From: Oreohelix idahoensis
Lineage: Eukaryota; Mollusca; Gastropoda; Stylommatophora; Oreohelicidae
DNA length: 64,000 bases
NCBI GenBank assembly: GCA_024509875.1
Contig: JAMPIV010021223.1
Location: 62,001-126,000, forward strand
Direction: 5' to 3'
Shown here piece by piece: positions 1-10,067 of this stretch; within the stretch, counting starts at the first letter, position 1; each line of letters starts with the position of its first letter. The notes under the pieces are model-generated. The model was given only the letters and a program-made list of their open reading frames with translations, had not been told where the DNA came from and made no database searches. The position numbers were made by a program, and so were the translations under genes.

Positions 1-60
1 TTGAGAGAAGTAAAATTATATAAATTATATAAACATTTTTTCCTGAAATCATGACGTAGA

Positions 61-215
61 AAAAAAGAGTCCCTTTGATGGATCGGAAGACACACGAATC
101 ATTTTACATCTTTTATAACAGAAAAAAAAAAAAAAAACGAAATATGAAAGTCCCTGTAAGTGATGGATCGAAAAACCCACGAAACATTTTACATCTGTTA
201 TAAACAATTAAAAAA
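61..215. repeat. Imperfect tandem duplication
   Basis: Two adjacent units of about 75 bp share a core reading agtccct, gatggatcg, then cacgaa and cattttacatct. They are separated by a poly-A run near 121-136. Nothing coding is visible. The flanks (1-60 and 216-861) contain no recognised gene or repeat. Confidence 0.6.
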
Positions 216-861
216 AAACATGAAGAAGAATCAAATTTATTAAGTAAGGCACTGGAACGGACTGCTGAACACATCAACGGAATCGGGAATTGAATAGATG
301 ATGGAATGCAGACCAGGAACCAGAAAATTGAAGTGTACTATGGAAACGCTTTGGCAGGCGACCAAAGGTTGCAAAGGTTACAGAAAGTACTAGCAAAGCC
401 CACATAGCTCAGGAATATCTCCGTGTACCCGTTAACTTCTTATTTCGTTCAAAGAGTATCGTGTGAGCCGGGCTTATTTTACCCTGCCGCTTGAGGCCGA
501 TCTCCTCACCTTTCTTTTCTTTTTCAGCCCTTCAAACCAAGAACCGTTTGCAATCCATATCTGACTGCAATTATTTTGGTTAATATTTGGACTAAACGAA
601 TTTTTTGCAGTCACACCACATTTTTGTTTCCCTCACTTAAACGTGGAGTGTGATGGAAACAATATTTCGTGACGGTAAACTTCAAGTTAAAGCAAAGATT
701 AATTAGAATAACTAATCGAAAACATTAAAATCTCGCACACAAATATCTAGAGGAATTTATAGATAATTTGCTAAAGTATGTCAACTGTGCAGTTAATTTA
801 AAGTGAAAAAAAATGGACGACATTTGTGTGCATTGAATAATAAGAAAACTGCAGTTATTCG

Positions 862-1725
862 TGCAGAATAGAAGAATTGCCTGGTATGACGAGATCATGA
901 ATGTAGAACTGATAGAAAGAAAAAAATACCAGTAGAACAAGAAATGGAGATTTTGGATTTGTTGCTGTTGTTGTGTAATTAGGGCTGCTGAGCTTCTCGC
1001 CCTTTTACAGCCAACACCAAGTTGAAGACTCTTTGTCTTTTCTGCCATCCCGAAACGTGTTGAGTTGAAGTCATGAGCTCCAGTTTCTCCAGCTTGGCTT
1101 GCATTTAAATAATTGTCCCATTTAGTCCCAAGCTAGGATTAAGAAGCGTGTGGTATACTGTACATTCCCTGCCATCCAAGGGGACTCTCCAACTATGCAG
1201 AGCTAAAGTACTGGGCTCTCCCAAGGAATTGTCACGTTCTTCACAGCGTCACTTGTCAGCTTCCCCTGCCGATCACTGGATCCACAGTAAGATCCTCCTG
1301 CATGCAGTCAACCTGGTCAAAGCCAAAAAACCACGTCTGGTGCTCGAGTAACTTCTCGAAGCTCAGAGAGCAATGCTGGGTTCTCAACAAGTTTCACCAC
1401 TGGGAGAATCCCTGGAAGTGTGTTGATGATTTCAAGAGTCAATGAAAGTGTAATTAGCCTCACAGACAGAGGTTCACTTCCACATATGTATATTGCAGCA
1501 TTGTGCATAGCTGGTGGTCATATTAAGACGATTCAATATATGCCTCCATACATGAGATGTTGGAATAAAAATGTACGGTGTCTGCGGAAAAATAAATATA
1601 ACATTGTAAGGCAGTCCTTGCTGTGAAATTCCCAGGGTAAGAATAGCGGAGGAAAATCAAAAACGACGTAGACAAGGAACTAGAGACAGTCTTGATAGGG
1701 AACATGAAGACATAGGAAGACTTTA
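862..1725 (+). mobile_element. Eroded RTE-type LINE relic, C-terminal end, interrupted
   Basis: Bases 862-956 and 1602-1725 match, as degraded DNA, two consecutive parts of the C-terminal region of the RTE copies elsewhere in the window. The first block corresponds to the WYDKVTNVEL / PVEQEM stretch and the second to the ITRQSLFW / GKRGRGRP stretch. The two blocks should lie about 50 bp apart but are separated by about 640 bp, so something was inserted or the locus was rearranged. There is no usable reading frame. This is the oldest-looking RTE sequence in the window. Confidence 0.65.
957..1601. other. Unidentified insert within the RTE relic
   Basis: About 640 bp of unrecognised sequence splits the RTE relic. 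I saw no terminal repeats, no clear target duplication and no coding ORF; the two small ORFs here (1148-1351 and 1420-1626) show no family features. It could be a decayed non-autonomous element. Confidence 0.4.
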
Positions 1726-2254
1726 AACGAGTGACGCATTATAATATGACTCAACGTAAACTCGATGGGAGACTAGGCTTTACAAGTAATTACTGCGTAA
1801 TGAATGTGCAAATAATTGTGCATGGTGCCGAAGACAAACTACGTATTAAGACCAAATTTGTTTAATGTACAATAACTCAATCATTCATCTTCATTATGTT
1901 TTATTTTGTCTCACGAGGATATTTTTCATGGAAGTTCCAACTCGGTAATGCGTATTTGAATCCTGAGAGCGGAATAAATGGTTTTCTAGAAGGGCGTCTA
2001 CAGGCTAAAAGTCAGTTTGATTAATGAGCAAAAAAAAGAAAGTAATATTATGGGAAGAGTAGGAGGTCGAAAAAAAGGGAGGCGGTTCAAAGAAAACAGA
2101 AGATGTCTCCAAATACAGAGATCACGAAGAAATTACAGTTTCTATGACTGGAGACTGGACTTAAGAGATTTACAATAAAAGGGAGCAGAAGAAATTTTTC
2201 AAAGCCAGAATAGCGCGTAGGACTAATATTACAATACAAAATAAAAGCTACTGC
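1726..2254. other. Anonymous intergenic DNA
   Basis: No ORF, RNA gene or repeat family is recognised here. The stretch is AT-rich and purine-rich on the plus strand near 2030-2190. Confidence 0.5.
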
Positions 2255-2265
2255 CAGCTTCTACT

Positions 2266-2536
2266 TTCTTTGATACTTAGCCACCGACCGTCAAAGCAGT
2301 CAGTGGCCATCACGCCTAGTGGCGTCTTGTAGGGCAACAACAAATTGATTCCACTTTGCTCGGTCGGTGGCCATCCTTCGTATAGTGCCCCAACTCTGGT
2401 TCATTCTTTGCATCTCAGCCTCCACAGTCCTCCGCCAGGTTGTTTTTGGTCGGCCTCTCTTTCGTTATCCTTCAGGGGTCCAAAGCATAGCTGTTCTTGT
2501 GATGGCATCGGGGTCTCTTCTGAGGACATGGCCAAC
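2266..2536 (-). mobile_element. 5'-truncated RTE LINE fragment, 3' portion
   Basis: This closely matches the 3' end of the RTE at 41479-41760, including the ccgaccgtcaaagcagtcag start and the region encoding GHVLRR and KRKRGRP. It continues at 12485-12569 on the far side of the LTR element. The fragment with its insertion is bracketed by an 11-bp duplication, CAGCTTCTACT, at 2255-2265 and 12570-12580. It is therefore a short 5'-truncated RTE insertion that was later split. It encodes only a piece of the C-terminal tail. Confidence 0.85.
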
Positions 2537-3762
2537 TGATAAGGGGTACACCACAGGCAACATGACGTGTAGAGTCATAGAAATGGTAACTTCGCTTTAG
2601 TTTTATACCATTTATTGCACGCCACAAAACAGTCATGATATTTATGTCATCACCAGCATAGTATAACGAATGCAGCATTCAAAATCATATTAACTGATAG
2701 TCATGTAGGATTCAATACTCAATAGTTGTATTGTAAACAGATATCATAAAGTTCTGGTTCGTGAAGCTGTATAAATAATATATATAACTTCTGCAACAGT
2801 GTCAGCTGCAGATCTTCAATGTTCATAGACAACAATAAATGCTCCCTTTCTGATGCTAGCAGATCAGATGTATACAATAAGTCCGTTTACTGTCTGCACG
2901 TGAATAGCATACTGGGCATACAGGTCAAACCGACCTTTATAACATTTCTAAGTCTAACCATCTGACTTGGACGTGATCTCTGATATAACGAATCCTGGAA
3001 CACAGACAATAGTCTTGTTGGTCTAGAGCGACCCATATATATATATAACTAGTTCAGGTATAAAGATACCGGTGGCGAAAAACCTAGTCAAAGTACCTCT
3101 CCATTTTGAATCACACAGGCGAGCAAGGAGCGACAAAATGACGAACTTCTAGATGATAGCAAAAAGTTCGATACAAGAGGAATTACCTTTCTTCGGAAAT
3201 CAACCACGAACATATGCCTCCAGGCAGGCTTGAATAATACTGGGAAATAGTCTAGTTAGCTAACTAACTCACAAAGACAACGTATTTCCCTCAGAAAATC
3301 ACAAGACGCAGGTTGCGTCCGCTCGCTACTCAGACCATTTCTAAACTCCCCAGCTGGGCGGAACACACAGAACGAACTCCCAGTTTTTGACATGCGCAGA
3401 ACTCATCTACGTGAGTATCAATTCACACAAAGCGGTTCTAAGAACATTCGAGATAAAAGTCTTACACAGTCGCGCCTTTTATGGTCATGAACAGAAGCGT
3501 TAAGACAGGTTTCAGACATCTACAACAGTTGACTGATACTACCAAATAAGGAGATATGGTCACGCTTCGTTCAAGAAATTATAGACCGAACGTGTCTCTA
3601 TACAAGAGAAGGCAAACTCCTAAAAAATTGTAGTCTCAATAACTCGGGTTATGTCCCTTTGACTGTAAAAAACATAATACACATTTCAGTCAAAAAAATG
3701 ATCATACATACGAAAAATGATCATACAAAGACTTTGGAAAAAGTAATTATTTGTGCGTAACA
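2537..3762 (-). repeat. 3' LTR of element 1
   Basis: A 1226-bp LTR. On the minus strand it starts TGTTACGCAC and ends TTATCA. It differs from the other LTR by roughly a dozen substitutions and small homopolymer changes, plus a different extreme U5 end (see findings). It abuts the CCAAC duplication directly. Confidence 0.92.
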
Positions 3763-3780
3763 TTACCGCACCCTCCCGGG
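3763..3780 (-). promoter_or_regulatory. Polypurine tract of element 1
   Basis: On the minus strand this reads CCCGGGAGGGTGCGGTAA immediately before the 3' LTR. It is purine-rich and correctly placed to prime plus-strand DNA synthesis, though not a perfect purine run. Confidence 0.6.
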
Positions 3781-4540
3781 AAAAAAAAATGAAACTTTTT
3801 TTTTTTTTTTTAAATCCTGGAGCCGGAAAAATCTAGGCTCCTAACGCACGTATGATGCGCGGATATATACCTAACAAACTAGCTCAACACATGGAGCGAA
3901 ACTGAGATCATATCCCAGGTCCTTAGAGAAAAAATTTATCTAAGTATTCGCGTATATATTCCAGGAAGGTGCCACCAACACAAGCCACAATGATGGCAAC
4001 ATCATAATAAAAGTCAAATTACTCTCATACCAATATATGAAATTAAATATATTATTATGATATCATATAATGTGTTGTGCAAACAGCGGTGTAATATATT
4101 AATATACCGCACTATTTTATTACATTATATAATGCATCAGTAATTAATAAGTAATACAATGTTGTTCTTTGTTGACATAAACAAGCAATAGAAGATGTGG
4201 ACATCATCCGCTCCCAATCTAGGACAGGACTTGATATCCTCAAAGTTCCACAATGGACATAATCTCGCAGACTTCAATGATGTGCTGCGAAAATATCAAT
4301 AACACAAATCTTAAAGACAACTGGTAAATCTCTTAATACAATTATGCAAATATATTATTTAAATGTGGCCGAGTGATCTTTTGGCCCGTATATCACTAAC
4401 TAAGCCTTCTTAGATAATTACATGGTACAATGTTATAAATTTCCCTCAAAAAAAAAAAAAAGTGAGAAAAAATCTACTAACATGTCATTATAATATTGGA
4501 CTGTATATCAGGAAATATATATATATATATGACAGAAGAA
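3781..4540. other. 3' non-coding region of element 1
   Basis: About 760 bp between the pol stop and the polypurine tract. It is AT-rich with short homopolymers and a TA run near 4515-4530. No env-like ORF is seen. Confidence 0.6.
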
Positions 4541-7500
4541 TCATGTGGAATCGTGTGGGCATCTGGACAGAATGTCTGCCATTACATTGTCCGAACCACG
4601 GATAGCTCGAACCGAGAAATGAAATGGTTGAAGAGCTATGGCATAACGAGTGGACCTCGAGCTCTTCAAGTTTTTGCTCTGAATAGCAGTAAGCGCTTTC
4701 TGGTCGGTTTCCACAATGAAATGTGCGCCTAGAAGAAATCTTTGTAACTTCAGAATAGACCATACCATAGCCAATAACTCACGGTCTAAAACCGAGTAAT
4801 TCTTTTCTGCAGCATTTAATTTCCTAGAGATATACATCACCGGATGCAGAGTATCAGAATACTCCTGCATTAGTGCCGCCCCAATCCCAGTTGACGAGGC
4901 GTCACTTCGAAGAACAAAAGTCTTCTCAATAGTAGGTAACCTAAGAATAGGTGGAGATGAAAATAGGGCTTTAACCTGGTCCAATGAGGATTGACATTCT
5001 TTAGACCAGCGGATCAGATTAGGCGACCCTTTCTTCAATAAAGTAGAAAGCGGTGCCATAATGGAGGACAGATTCGGAATGAATCGTCCGTAGAATTGGA
5101 TCAAACCTAATAGACTCCTTACTTGTTTCTTCGTCTTAGGGACCGAAATGTTAAGTATTTTTGAAACATTGTGGTCCTCTGTCTTTAAAAGACCACGACC
5201 AACACGATGACCTAGGAAAGAAATCTCACTAAATCCTATAAAGGCTTTAGAGGGTTTTGCAGTCAAGTTATACTCGCGAAGAGTAGACAGTAATTCGTAT
5301 AAACCCAAATAGTGATCTTCCCAGGAATCACTGAATAGACAGATATCATCTAGGTATGCTATGACATCTGTACGATATGCGAGAATTCGCCGCATCATGC
5401 GTACGAATGTAGCAGGGGCGTTCATAAGACCGAAAGGCATGAAATTCCATTGGAATAAACCCCTAGGTGTAGAAAAAGCTGTAAAAGGTTTGGCACGTTC
5501 AGTTAGCGGGACTTGCCAATAACCTTTAGACAAATCTAGTTTGGTAAAGAATCTAGAATTAGAAAGTTTATTGAGTAGCTCTTCTAATGAAGGCATAGGT
5601 TCAGCATCGAACTTCGTAACTTGGTTCAATTTGCGATAATCTACGCAAATGCGAATGTTATTATCCTTCTTTCGAACAATAACCATAGACGAAGAGTATG
5701 CTGAAGTGGATGGTTCAATGATTTCCAAACGTATCATTTCATCCAATTCTTTTTCGACTTGAGACTGGAAATGGATAGGTATTGGATAGGGTCTGACTCT
5801 GATAGGATTATGATCAGTTAGCACAATGTCATGTTCAATGACATGTGTGTGTCCCGGGATGTCTGTAAGAACATCCTGAAATGTTTGCAACATCGAAGAA
5901 ACTTGTCGATGTTCCTCCGCGGAAAGATTTGGAGAAACGGTCACGTTTTTCCAAGATTCCGTAGAATAAAGTGGGACCATAGAAAGAGGAAGATTGACAT
6001 CAGAAAAAGTAGTTTCCTCATCCTGTATAACTGACAGAGATGAGTACTGACCATGAGGTGCTTGAGAATTGTCCGTAGCCTGGAAAATAGGCTGCAAATA
6101 GTCAGGTCTTTCATAAAATTCCGTGAGCATATTTATGTGGAAAGTTTTATGCTTTCCATCAATATCGACAACATAGTCGACATCAGAAATTTTGGAGACT
6201 ATTGCATATGGACCTTTCCATGCAATTAGAAGTCTGTTCTCCCTTGAAGGAAGTAGAACGAGAGCTTTGTCACCTGGACAAAGTTGTCGTAGACATCTAT
6301 TCTTATTTGCAAACTGCCTTGCCTTTTCTTTAGCAAATTCGGAAGACGAAGTTGCTAGTTTGCATACCTCGATGATCTTTTGCCTAAGAGCAATGACGTA
6401 CTCATAAGAAGATTGAGTTTCATCGCTAATATTATCGGCAGTGATTAGATCGTGAAGTAAAGACATAGGGCCGCGCGGTTGCGCGCCAAAGACAAGTTCA
6501 AAAGGGGAAAACCCTGTATGTTCATTGGGGACCTCTCTATACGCAAAGAGAGCCGCGGGTAAGACCCTGTCCCAATCCTGAGGATGATCCTCAGTTATTT
6601 TACCAAGTAAAGTTTTCAGAGTCCTATTTAAACGTTCGACTAACCCATTAGACATTGGGTGATAGATACTGCTGAGAGATCTTTTAATGTGTAGCATAGA
6701 CATTACCTGTGACATAGTGTCTGATATAAGTTGAGTGCCATGGTCTGACAATATTTCTCCGGGAAAACCCAAGCGAGAAAATATCAGCCAAAGAGCGTCT
6801 GCGATATCAGCAGTTGAGATGCTCTTGAGAGGTATTGCCTCTGGCCAACGTGTGCACATATCGACACATGTAAGAATAAATTGATGTCCTCTAGCCGACT
6901 TAATTCTAAAAGGACCGATAATATCTATTGCCATTTTTTGAAAAGGGCGAATAGGAATGTCAGCAGCCTGGATAGGCGCAGCATGTCGTGGTCCTTTAGA
7001 TTTGACCTCCTGACATACTTTGCAAGAGCGACAGTACATTCGTATGTCCTTGCTCACAAATGGCCAAAAGAAAGCCGCAAGAACCCTCGACTTTGTACGG
7101 GAAAAACCCATATGTCCAGCACATTGCGAGTCATGAGCATGTTGCAATATTTGCAATCTCATGCTCTTAGGCACAAGAATTTGTGAATGAGTGGACGTAG
7201 TCGAGTCTTGTACTATACGTACAAGTACGCCGTTCTTCATAGAAATCCAGGATTTTCTATTAGTATTCTGATTAGGATCACCTTTTTTTGCTAGAATGAA
7301 GAATTTTTGTAAAGAAGGATCTTCTTCTTGCAATTTGATAAATGAGTCACGTGTAATAGTCAAGTGACTATCTTGGTCATTTACTTCATCATTATTAGTT
7401 AATGAAGTTTGAGGTGGATCCAGAGCATGTGCTCTTGTGACCACCGCATTGGTAGCTTCAATGTTTTGCTCTTCCCAAACAGCAATCTGCTGTGGGGTAC

Positions 7501-8392
7501 ATTCCCTAACTCCGTGAATACGACCAATAATAAGGTCCGCAATAGGGTTTGGAAGTAGACACGCGTGGACCTCTCCCGTGAAGAAAGGAGTAGCAATATG
7601 TATTATAGCAGTAGGATACTTTTCCAACGTGCCACCAAATGTGACACATTTGATGACCTTTCCTGTAGCACAGGATGGATCTACAAGAGATTGCCTAACG
7701 CCGACAGTAGTACATCCAGAATCAAACAACACCGAGACTGGATTACTATTTACAAGCCCCTTATGTAATATAAGAGAACCTCTCCCATCATGAGCAACAT
7801 TAGCAGGAAGAGCGGGCAAAGGATGACCACAGCTTAGAGTACTAACGGTCTTCGGATCAAATAAAGTACTGCATTGGATACATTTATTTGCCCTACCAAA
7901 ATCAAAAGATGAGCATCCGATAGCATTATGGTCTTTATCATTATTAATCTGTTTATCTGCTCCCTGAGATTCTTGTTGAACAGAGTTTGTCTGTTGATAT
8001 CTTTTTCTCTTATGTTGCGATCTACCGCGACCATTATTGCCTCTGCAATTATCATTAAAGTCCCTACTGTAATTTTTATCCTGGTTTGAGTTCCAGTTTC
8101 CATAACTGTCATTACCATCTCTATGCTGTTGAGAACCTCTATTATCTTGGTATTGAGGTCTCTGCAAAAAATATTTCCCTCTATGCCGATTACCTTTGTG
8201 GAAAATTTCTAAAGTTAACCGGAGTAGAATAACGTGTAGTATTAGGATGTCTCCAGTTCTGGGAAGAAGAATCACCCTGGAATTGATTACTATGGTTCTG
8301 GGCATAATTACGGTTACTCTTTTTATTGAAATTTTGCTGGCTACCCTGAAATTTACGCATAAAATTTGGGCCATAAGGTGCTGCCGAAGCAA
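4541..8392 (-). CDS. pol: Pol polyprotein, PR-IN-RT-RH order (element 1)
   Basis: A 1283-residue uninterrupted frame encoding the replication enzymes of a Ty3/Gypsy element. In order: an N/Q/R-rich stretch; CIQC plus CGH cysteines near residues 170-195, not a standard CCHC knuckle; an aspartic protease with LFDSGC; an integrase with the HHCC zinc module (AGHMGF, then CRSCKVCQ) and catalytic D (MAIDIIGP), D (LSDHGTQ) and E (GLVERLN); a GPY/F module (WKGPYAIV); a reverse transcriptase with LDLSKGYWQVP and YLDDICL; and RNase H with LRSDAS, DRELLA, ETDQKAL and NVMADILSR. All expected catalytic residues are visible. It overlaps gag by about 200 nt in the +1 frame, so it is probably made as a gag-pol fusion. 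The first 50 or so residues listed from the ATG are probably an out-of-frame reading of gag; the true pol part begins somewhere within the overlap. Confidence 0.95.
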   Translation of the reverse strand: MLRQHLMAQILCVNFRVASKISIKRVTVIMPRTIVINSRVILLPRTGDILILHVILLRLTLEIFHKGNRHRGKYFLQRPQYQDNRGSQQHRDGNDSYGNWNSNQDKNYSRDFNDNCRGNNGRGRSQHKRKRYQQTNSVQQESQGADKQINNDKDHNAIGCSSFDFGRANKCIQCSTLFDPKTVSTLSCGHPLPALPANVAHDGRGSLILHKGLVNSNPVSVLFDSGCTTVGVRQSLVDPSCATGKVIKCVTFGGTLEKYPTAIIHIATPFFTGEVHACLLPNPIADLIIGRIHGVRECTPQQIAVWEEQNIEATNAVVTRAHALDPPQTSLTNNDEVNDQDSHLTITRDSFIKLQEEDPSLQKFFILAKKGDPNQNTNRKSWISMKNGVLVRIVQDSTTSTHSQILVPKSMRLQILQHAHDSQCAGHMGFSRTKSRVLAAFFWPFVSKDIRMYCRSCKVCQEVKSKGPRHAAPIQAADIPIRPFQKMAIDIIGPFRIKSARGHQFILTCVDMCTRWPEAIPLKSISTADIADALWLIFSRLGFPGEILSDHGTQLISDTMSQVMSMLHIKRSLSSIYHPMSNGLVERLNRTLKTLLGKITEDHPQDWDRVLPAALFAYREVPNEHTGFSPFELVFGAQPRGPMSLLHDLITADNISDETQSSYEYVIALRQKIIEVCKLATSSSEFAKEKARQFANKNRCLRQLCPGDKALVLLPSRENRLLIAWKGPYAIVSKISDVDYVVDIDGKHKTFHINMLTEFYERPDYLQPIFQATDNSQAPHGQYSSLSVIQDEETTFSDVNLPLSMVPLYSTESWKNVTVSPNLSAEEHRQVSSMLQTFQDVLTDIPGHTHVIEHDIVLTDHNPIRVRPYPIPIHFQSQVEKELDEMIRLEIIEPSTSAYSSSMVIVRKKDNNIRICVDYRKLNQVTKFDAEPMPSLEELLNKLSNSRFFTKLDLSKGYWQVPLTERAKPFTAFSTPRGLFQWNFMPFGLMNAPATFVRMMRRILAYRTDVIAYLDDICLFSDSWEDHYLGLYELLSTLREYNLTAKPSKAFIGFSEISFLGHRVGRGLLKTEDHNVSKILNISVPKTKKQVRSLLGLIQFYGRFIPNLSSIMAPLSTLLKKGSPNLIRWSKECQSSLDQVKALFSSPPILRLPTIEKTFVLRSDASSTGIGAALMQEYSDTLHPVMYISRKLNAAEKNYSVLDRELLAMVWSILKLQRFLLGAHFIVETDQKALTAIQSKNLKSSRSTRYAIALQPFHFSVRAIRGSDNVMADILSRCPHDST

Positions 8393-9560
8393 CTGGCAGA
8401 CCTTCTTTTACTTTAGAGTTGCTAATGGTTATGTGAGGATGCGCAGTAACATACTGGCTACAGTATTCTTCCATTTCTTTTATGTTTTTAGGCTTACGCT
8501 CATGAAGAAAAGAAAGAAAAGCTTCATTAACAGAAGACATAACCTTGTCTCTAAGTAGTAAGTCCATGAGGGCTTCAAATGTACTTTCTGTCTTAGACAA
8601 CTCAACCCATCGTAAAAAAGTAAGACGTATGCTTGAGATGAATTCAGAGAATTCAACTCCAGTTTCTGGTAACATGTTTTTAAATTTAAGACGATATCCG
8701 TCCTCGTTAAGTTGGTACTTCTTTAACAATGCTGCTCTGACAACCTCATAGTTGTTTTTGTCAGGCACATCTACCATACTCAACAAAGTCAAAGCATCAC
8801 CTCTAAGTATCTTGGACAGATGATAAACATATAATGTTTTATCTATATTATGCACATTACATGCACTTTCAAATCTATCTAGATAAAATGTTATATCATC
8901 GATTGAGGGATTAAATGCTGGTAGATTAAGCTTGAAATCCTTAGCATTAGTCTTATCTGACACCTTATTTGCATCATTAGCATTACCAGCGTTCAATAAC
9001 TTTAACTTCTCTAACTCTAAAGCTATGAGTTTTTCTTCATGCTCCATTTTTGCTTTTCTCTCATCAGACTCTCTTTGTAACCTTCTTTCTTCAGCCTCAG
9101 CCTGTGCCTGCAATTTTCTTTCTTCAACCTGAGCTTGTTTTTCTAATCTTTTATTTTCAGCCTCTATTTCAAGTCTCTTATTTTCAGCCTCTATTTCAAG
9201 TCTCTTATTTTCAGCCTCTTTTTCAAGTCTCATATTTTCAGCCTCTTTTTCAAGTCTCTTATTTTCAGCTTCTTTTTCAAGTCTCTTATTTTCAGCCTCT
9301 TTTTCAAGTCTCTTATCCTGAGATTCTGCTTCTCTTTTTTGTTTTTCCATTTCCATTTGTAATCTTTTCTCATCCACCTGCATCTGCAGTTTCTTTTGTT
9401 CTATCTCAGCATCTATTCTCTTTTGTTCAGTTTGTTCTTTCATTTTCTTTTCTTCCGACTTCAATGCCTTGGCATATTGAACAGTCGCAAATTCTTCTAA
9501 TTTATCACCTGTCTTCCCAAGGGCTTTACCCTGCTCAATAAAGTACTCAAATGTAGACAT
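8190..9560 (-). CDS. gag: Gag with charged nine-residue helix repeats (element 1)
   Basis: A 456-residue structural protein. Residues 1-30 are a short conserved head (FIEQGKALGKTGDKLEEFA). Residues about 35-185 form a very highly charged helix rich in E, K, R and A, including about seven tandem copies of a nine-residue unit such as EAENKRLEK; the DNA there is a 27-bp minisatellite. Residues about 205-380 are a helical capsid-like domain (LPAFNPSIDDITFYLDRFE, then LRGDALTLL, then DKVMSSVNEAF) resembling the Gmr1-type gag from which SCAN is thought to derive. The C-terminus is rich in N, Q, S and R with no zinc knuckle. The start ATG opens the frame, and a long leader lies upstream. Pol overlaps its end in another frame. 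Confidence 0.92.
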   Translation of the reverse strand: MSTFEYFIEQGKALGKTGDKLEEFATVQYAKALKSEEKKMKEQTEQKRIDAEIEQKKLQMQVDEKRLQMEMEKQKREAESQDKRLEKEAENKRLEKEAENKRLEKEAENMRLEKEAENKRLEIEAENKRLEIEAENKRLEKQAQVEERKLQAQAEAEERRLQRESDERKAKMEHEEKLIALELEKLKLLNAGNANDANKVSDKTNAKDFKLNLPAFNPSIDDITFYLDRFESACNVHNIDKTLYVYHLSKILRGDALTLLSMVDVPDKNNYEVVRAALLKKYQLNEDGYRLKFKNMLPETGVEFSEFISSIRLTFLRWVELSKTESTFEALMDLLLRDKVMSSVNEAFLSFLHERKPKNIKEMEEYCSQYVTAHPHITISNSKVKEGLPVASAAPYGPNFMRKFQGSQQNFNKKSNRNYAQNHSNQFQGDSSSQNWRHPNTTRYSTPVNFRNFPQR

Positions 9561-9747
9561 GATGTCTAAAATGTGAGTACAGAACCTGAAATAATTAATT
9601 ATCTTATTTCAATCTTAATAGCAACAAGACTTAATAAAGTGCTTGTATAATCACTATGTTTACTCCAATCTCTGTGGGAAACAAGACTTGACACCAACTT
9701 GTATTATCAAATGTATAATAATATCACAAGTCACCTCTTAATTATCA

Positions 9748-9870
9748 GTGCACTACCCAAATCAGTGCATAACCATCAGTTATTTATCATAACTGCACTA
9801 CAATAGTGCATAAGCAAAAAACCACCAGTTAGTTATGATAAGTGCACTATAGACCAATAGTGCATGAGCA
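9748..9870 (-). repeat. Leader hairpin repeats of element 1
   Basis: Roughly 2.5 units of about 48 bp, each with a TGCACT / AGTGCA inverted pair. The best is tgcactacaatagtgca, a perfect 7-bp stem with a 3-nt loop. Between pairs runs a conserved cagtta(t/g)ttat(c/g)ataa block. Confidence 0.6.
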
Positions 9871-9925
9871 TATATGTAACAATAGTGAAAGCTAACTATG
9901 CAAGAACTATGCAAACAATAACAAG

Positions 9926-10067
9926 ACAATGTAAACAATAACAAAGGTCACCAACAATGTAAACAATAACAAAGAGCAGAGTCAGTCAATGTAAACAACA
10001 AATCAAAGTCAATGTAAACAATAACAAAGATCAAAGTCAATGTAAACAATAACAAAGATCAAACAAT
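9926..10067 (-). repeat. Tandem repeat caatgtaaacaataacaaag
   Basis: About five imperfect copies of a 20-bp core spaced at about 25-35 bp, lying in the leader of element 1. Confidence 0.65.

Noticed and set aside
9050..9541. 163-residue plus-strand ORF rich in F, Q, V and S (YFQPLFQVS repeats)
   Set aside because: Antisense translation of the gag nine-residue repeat region.
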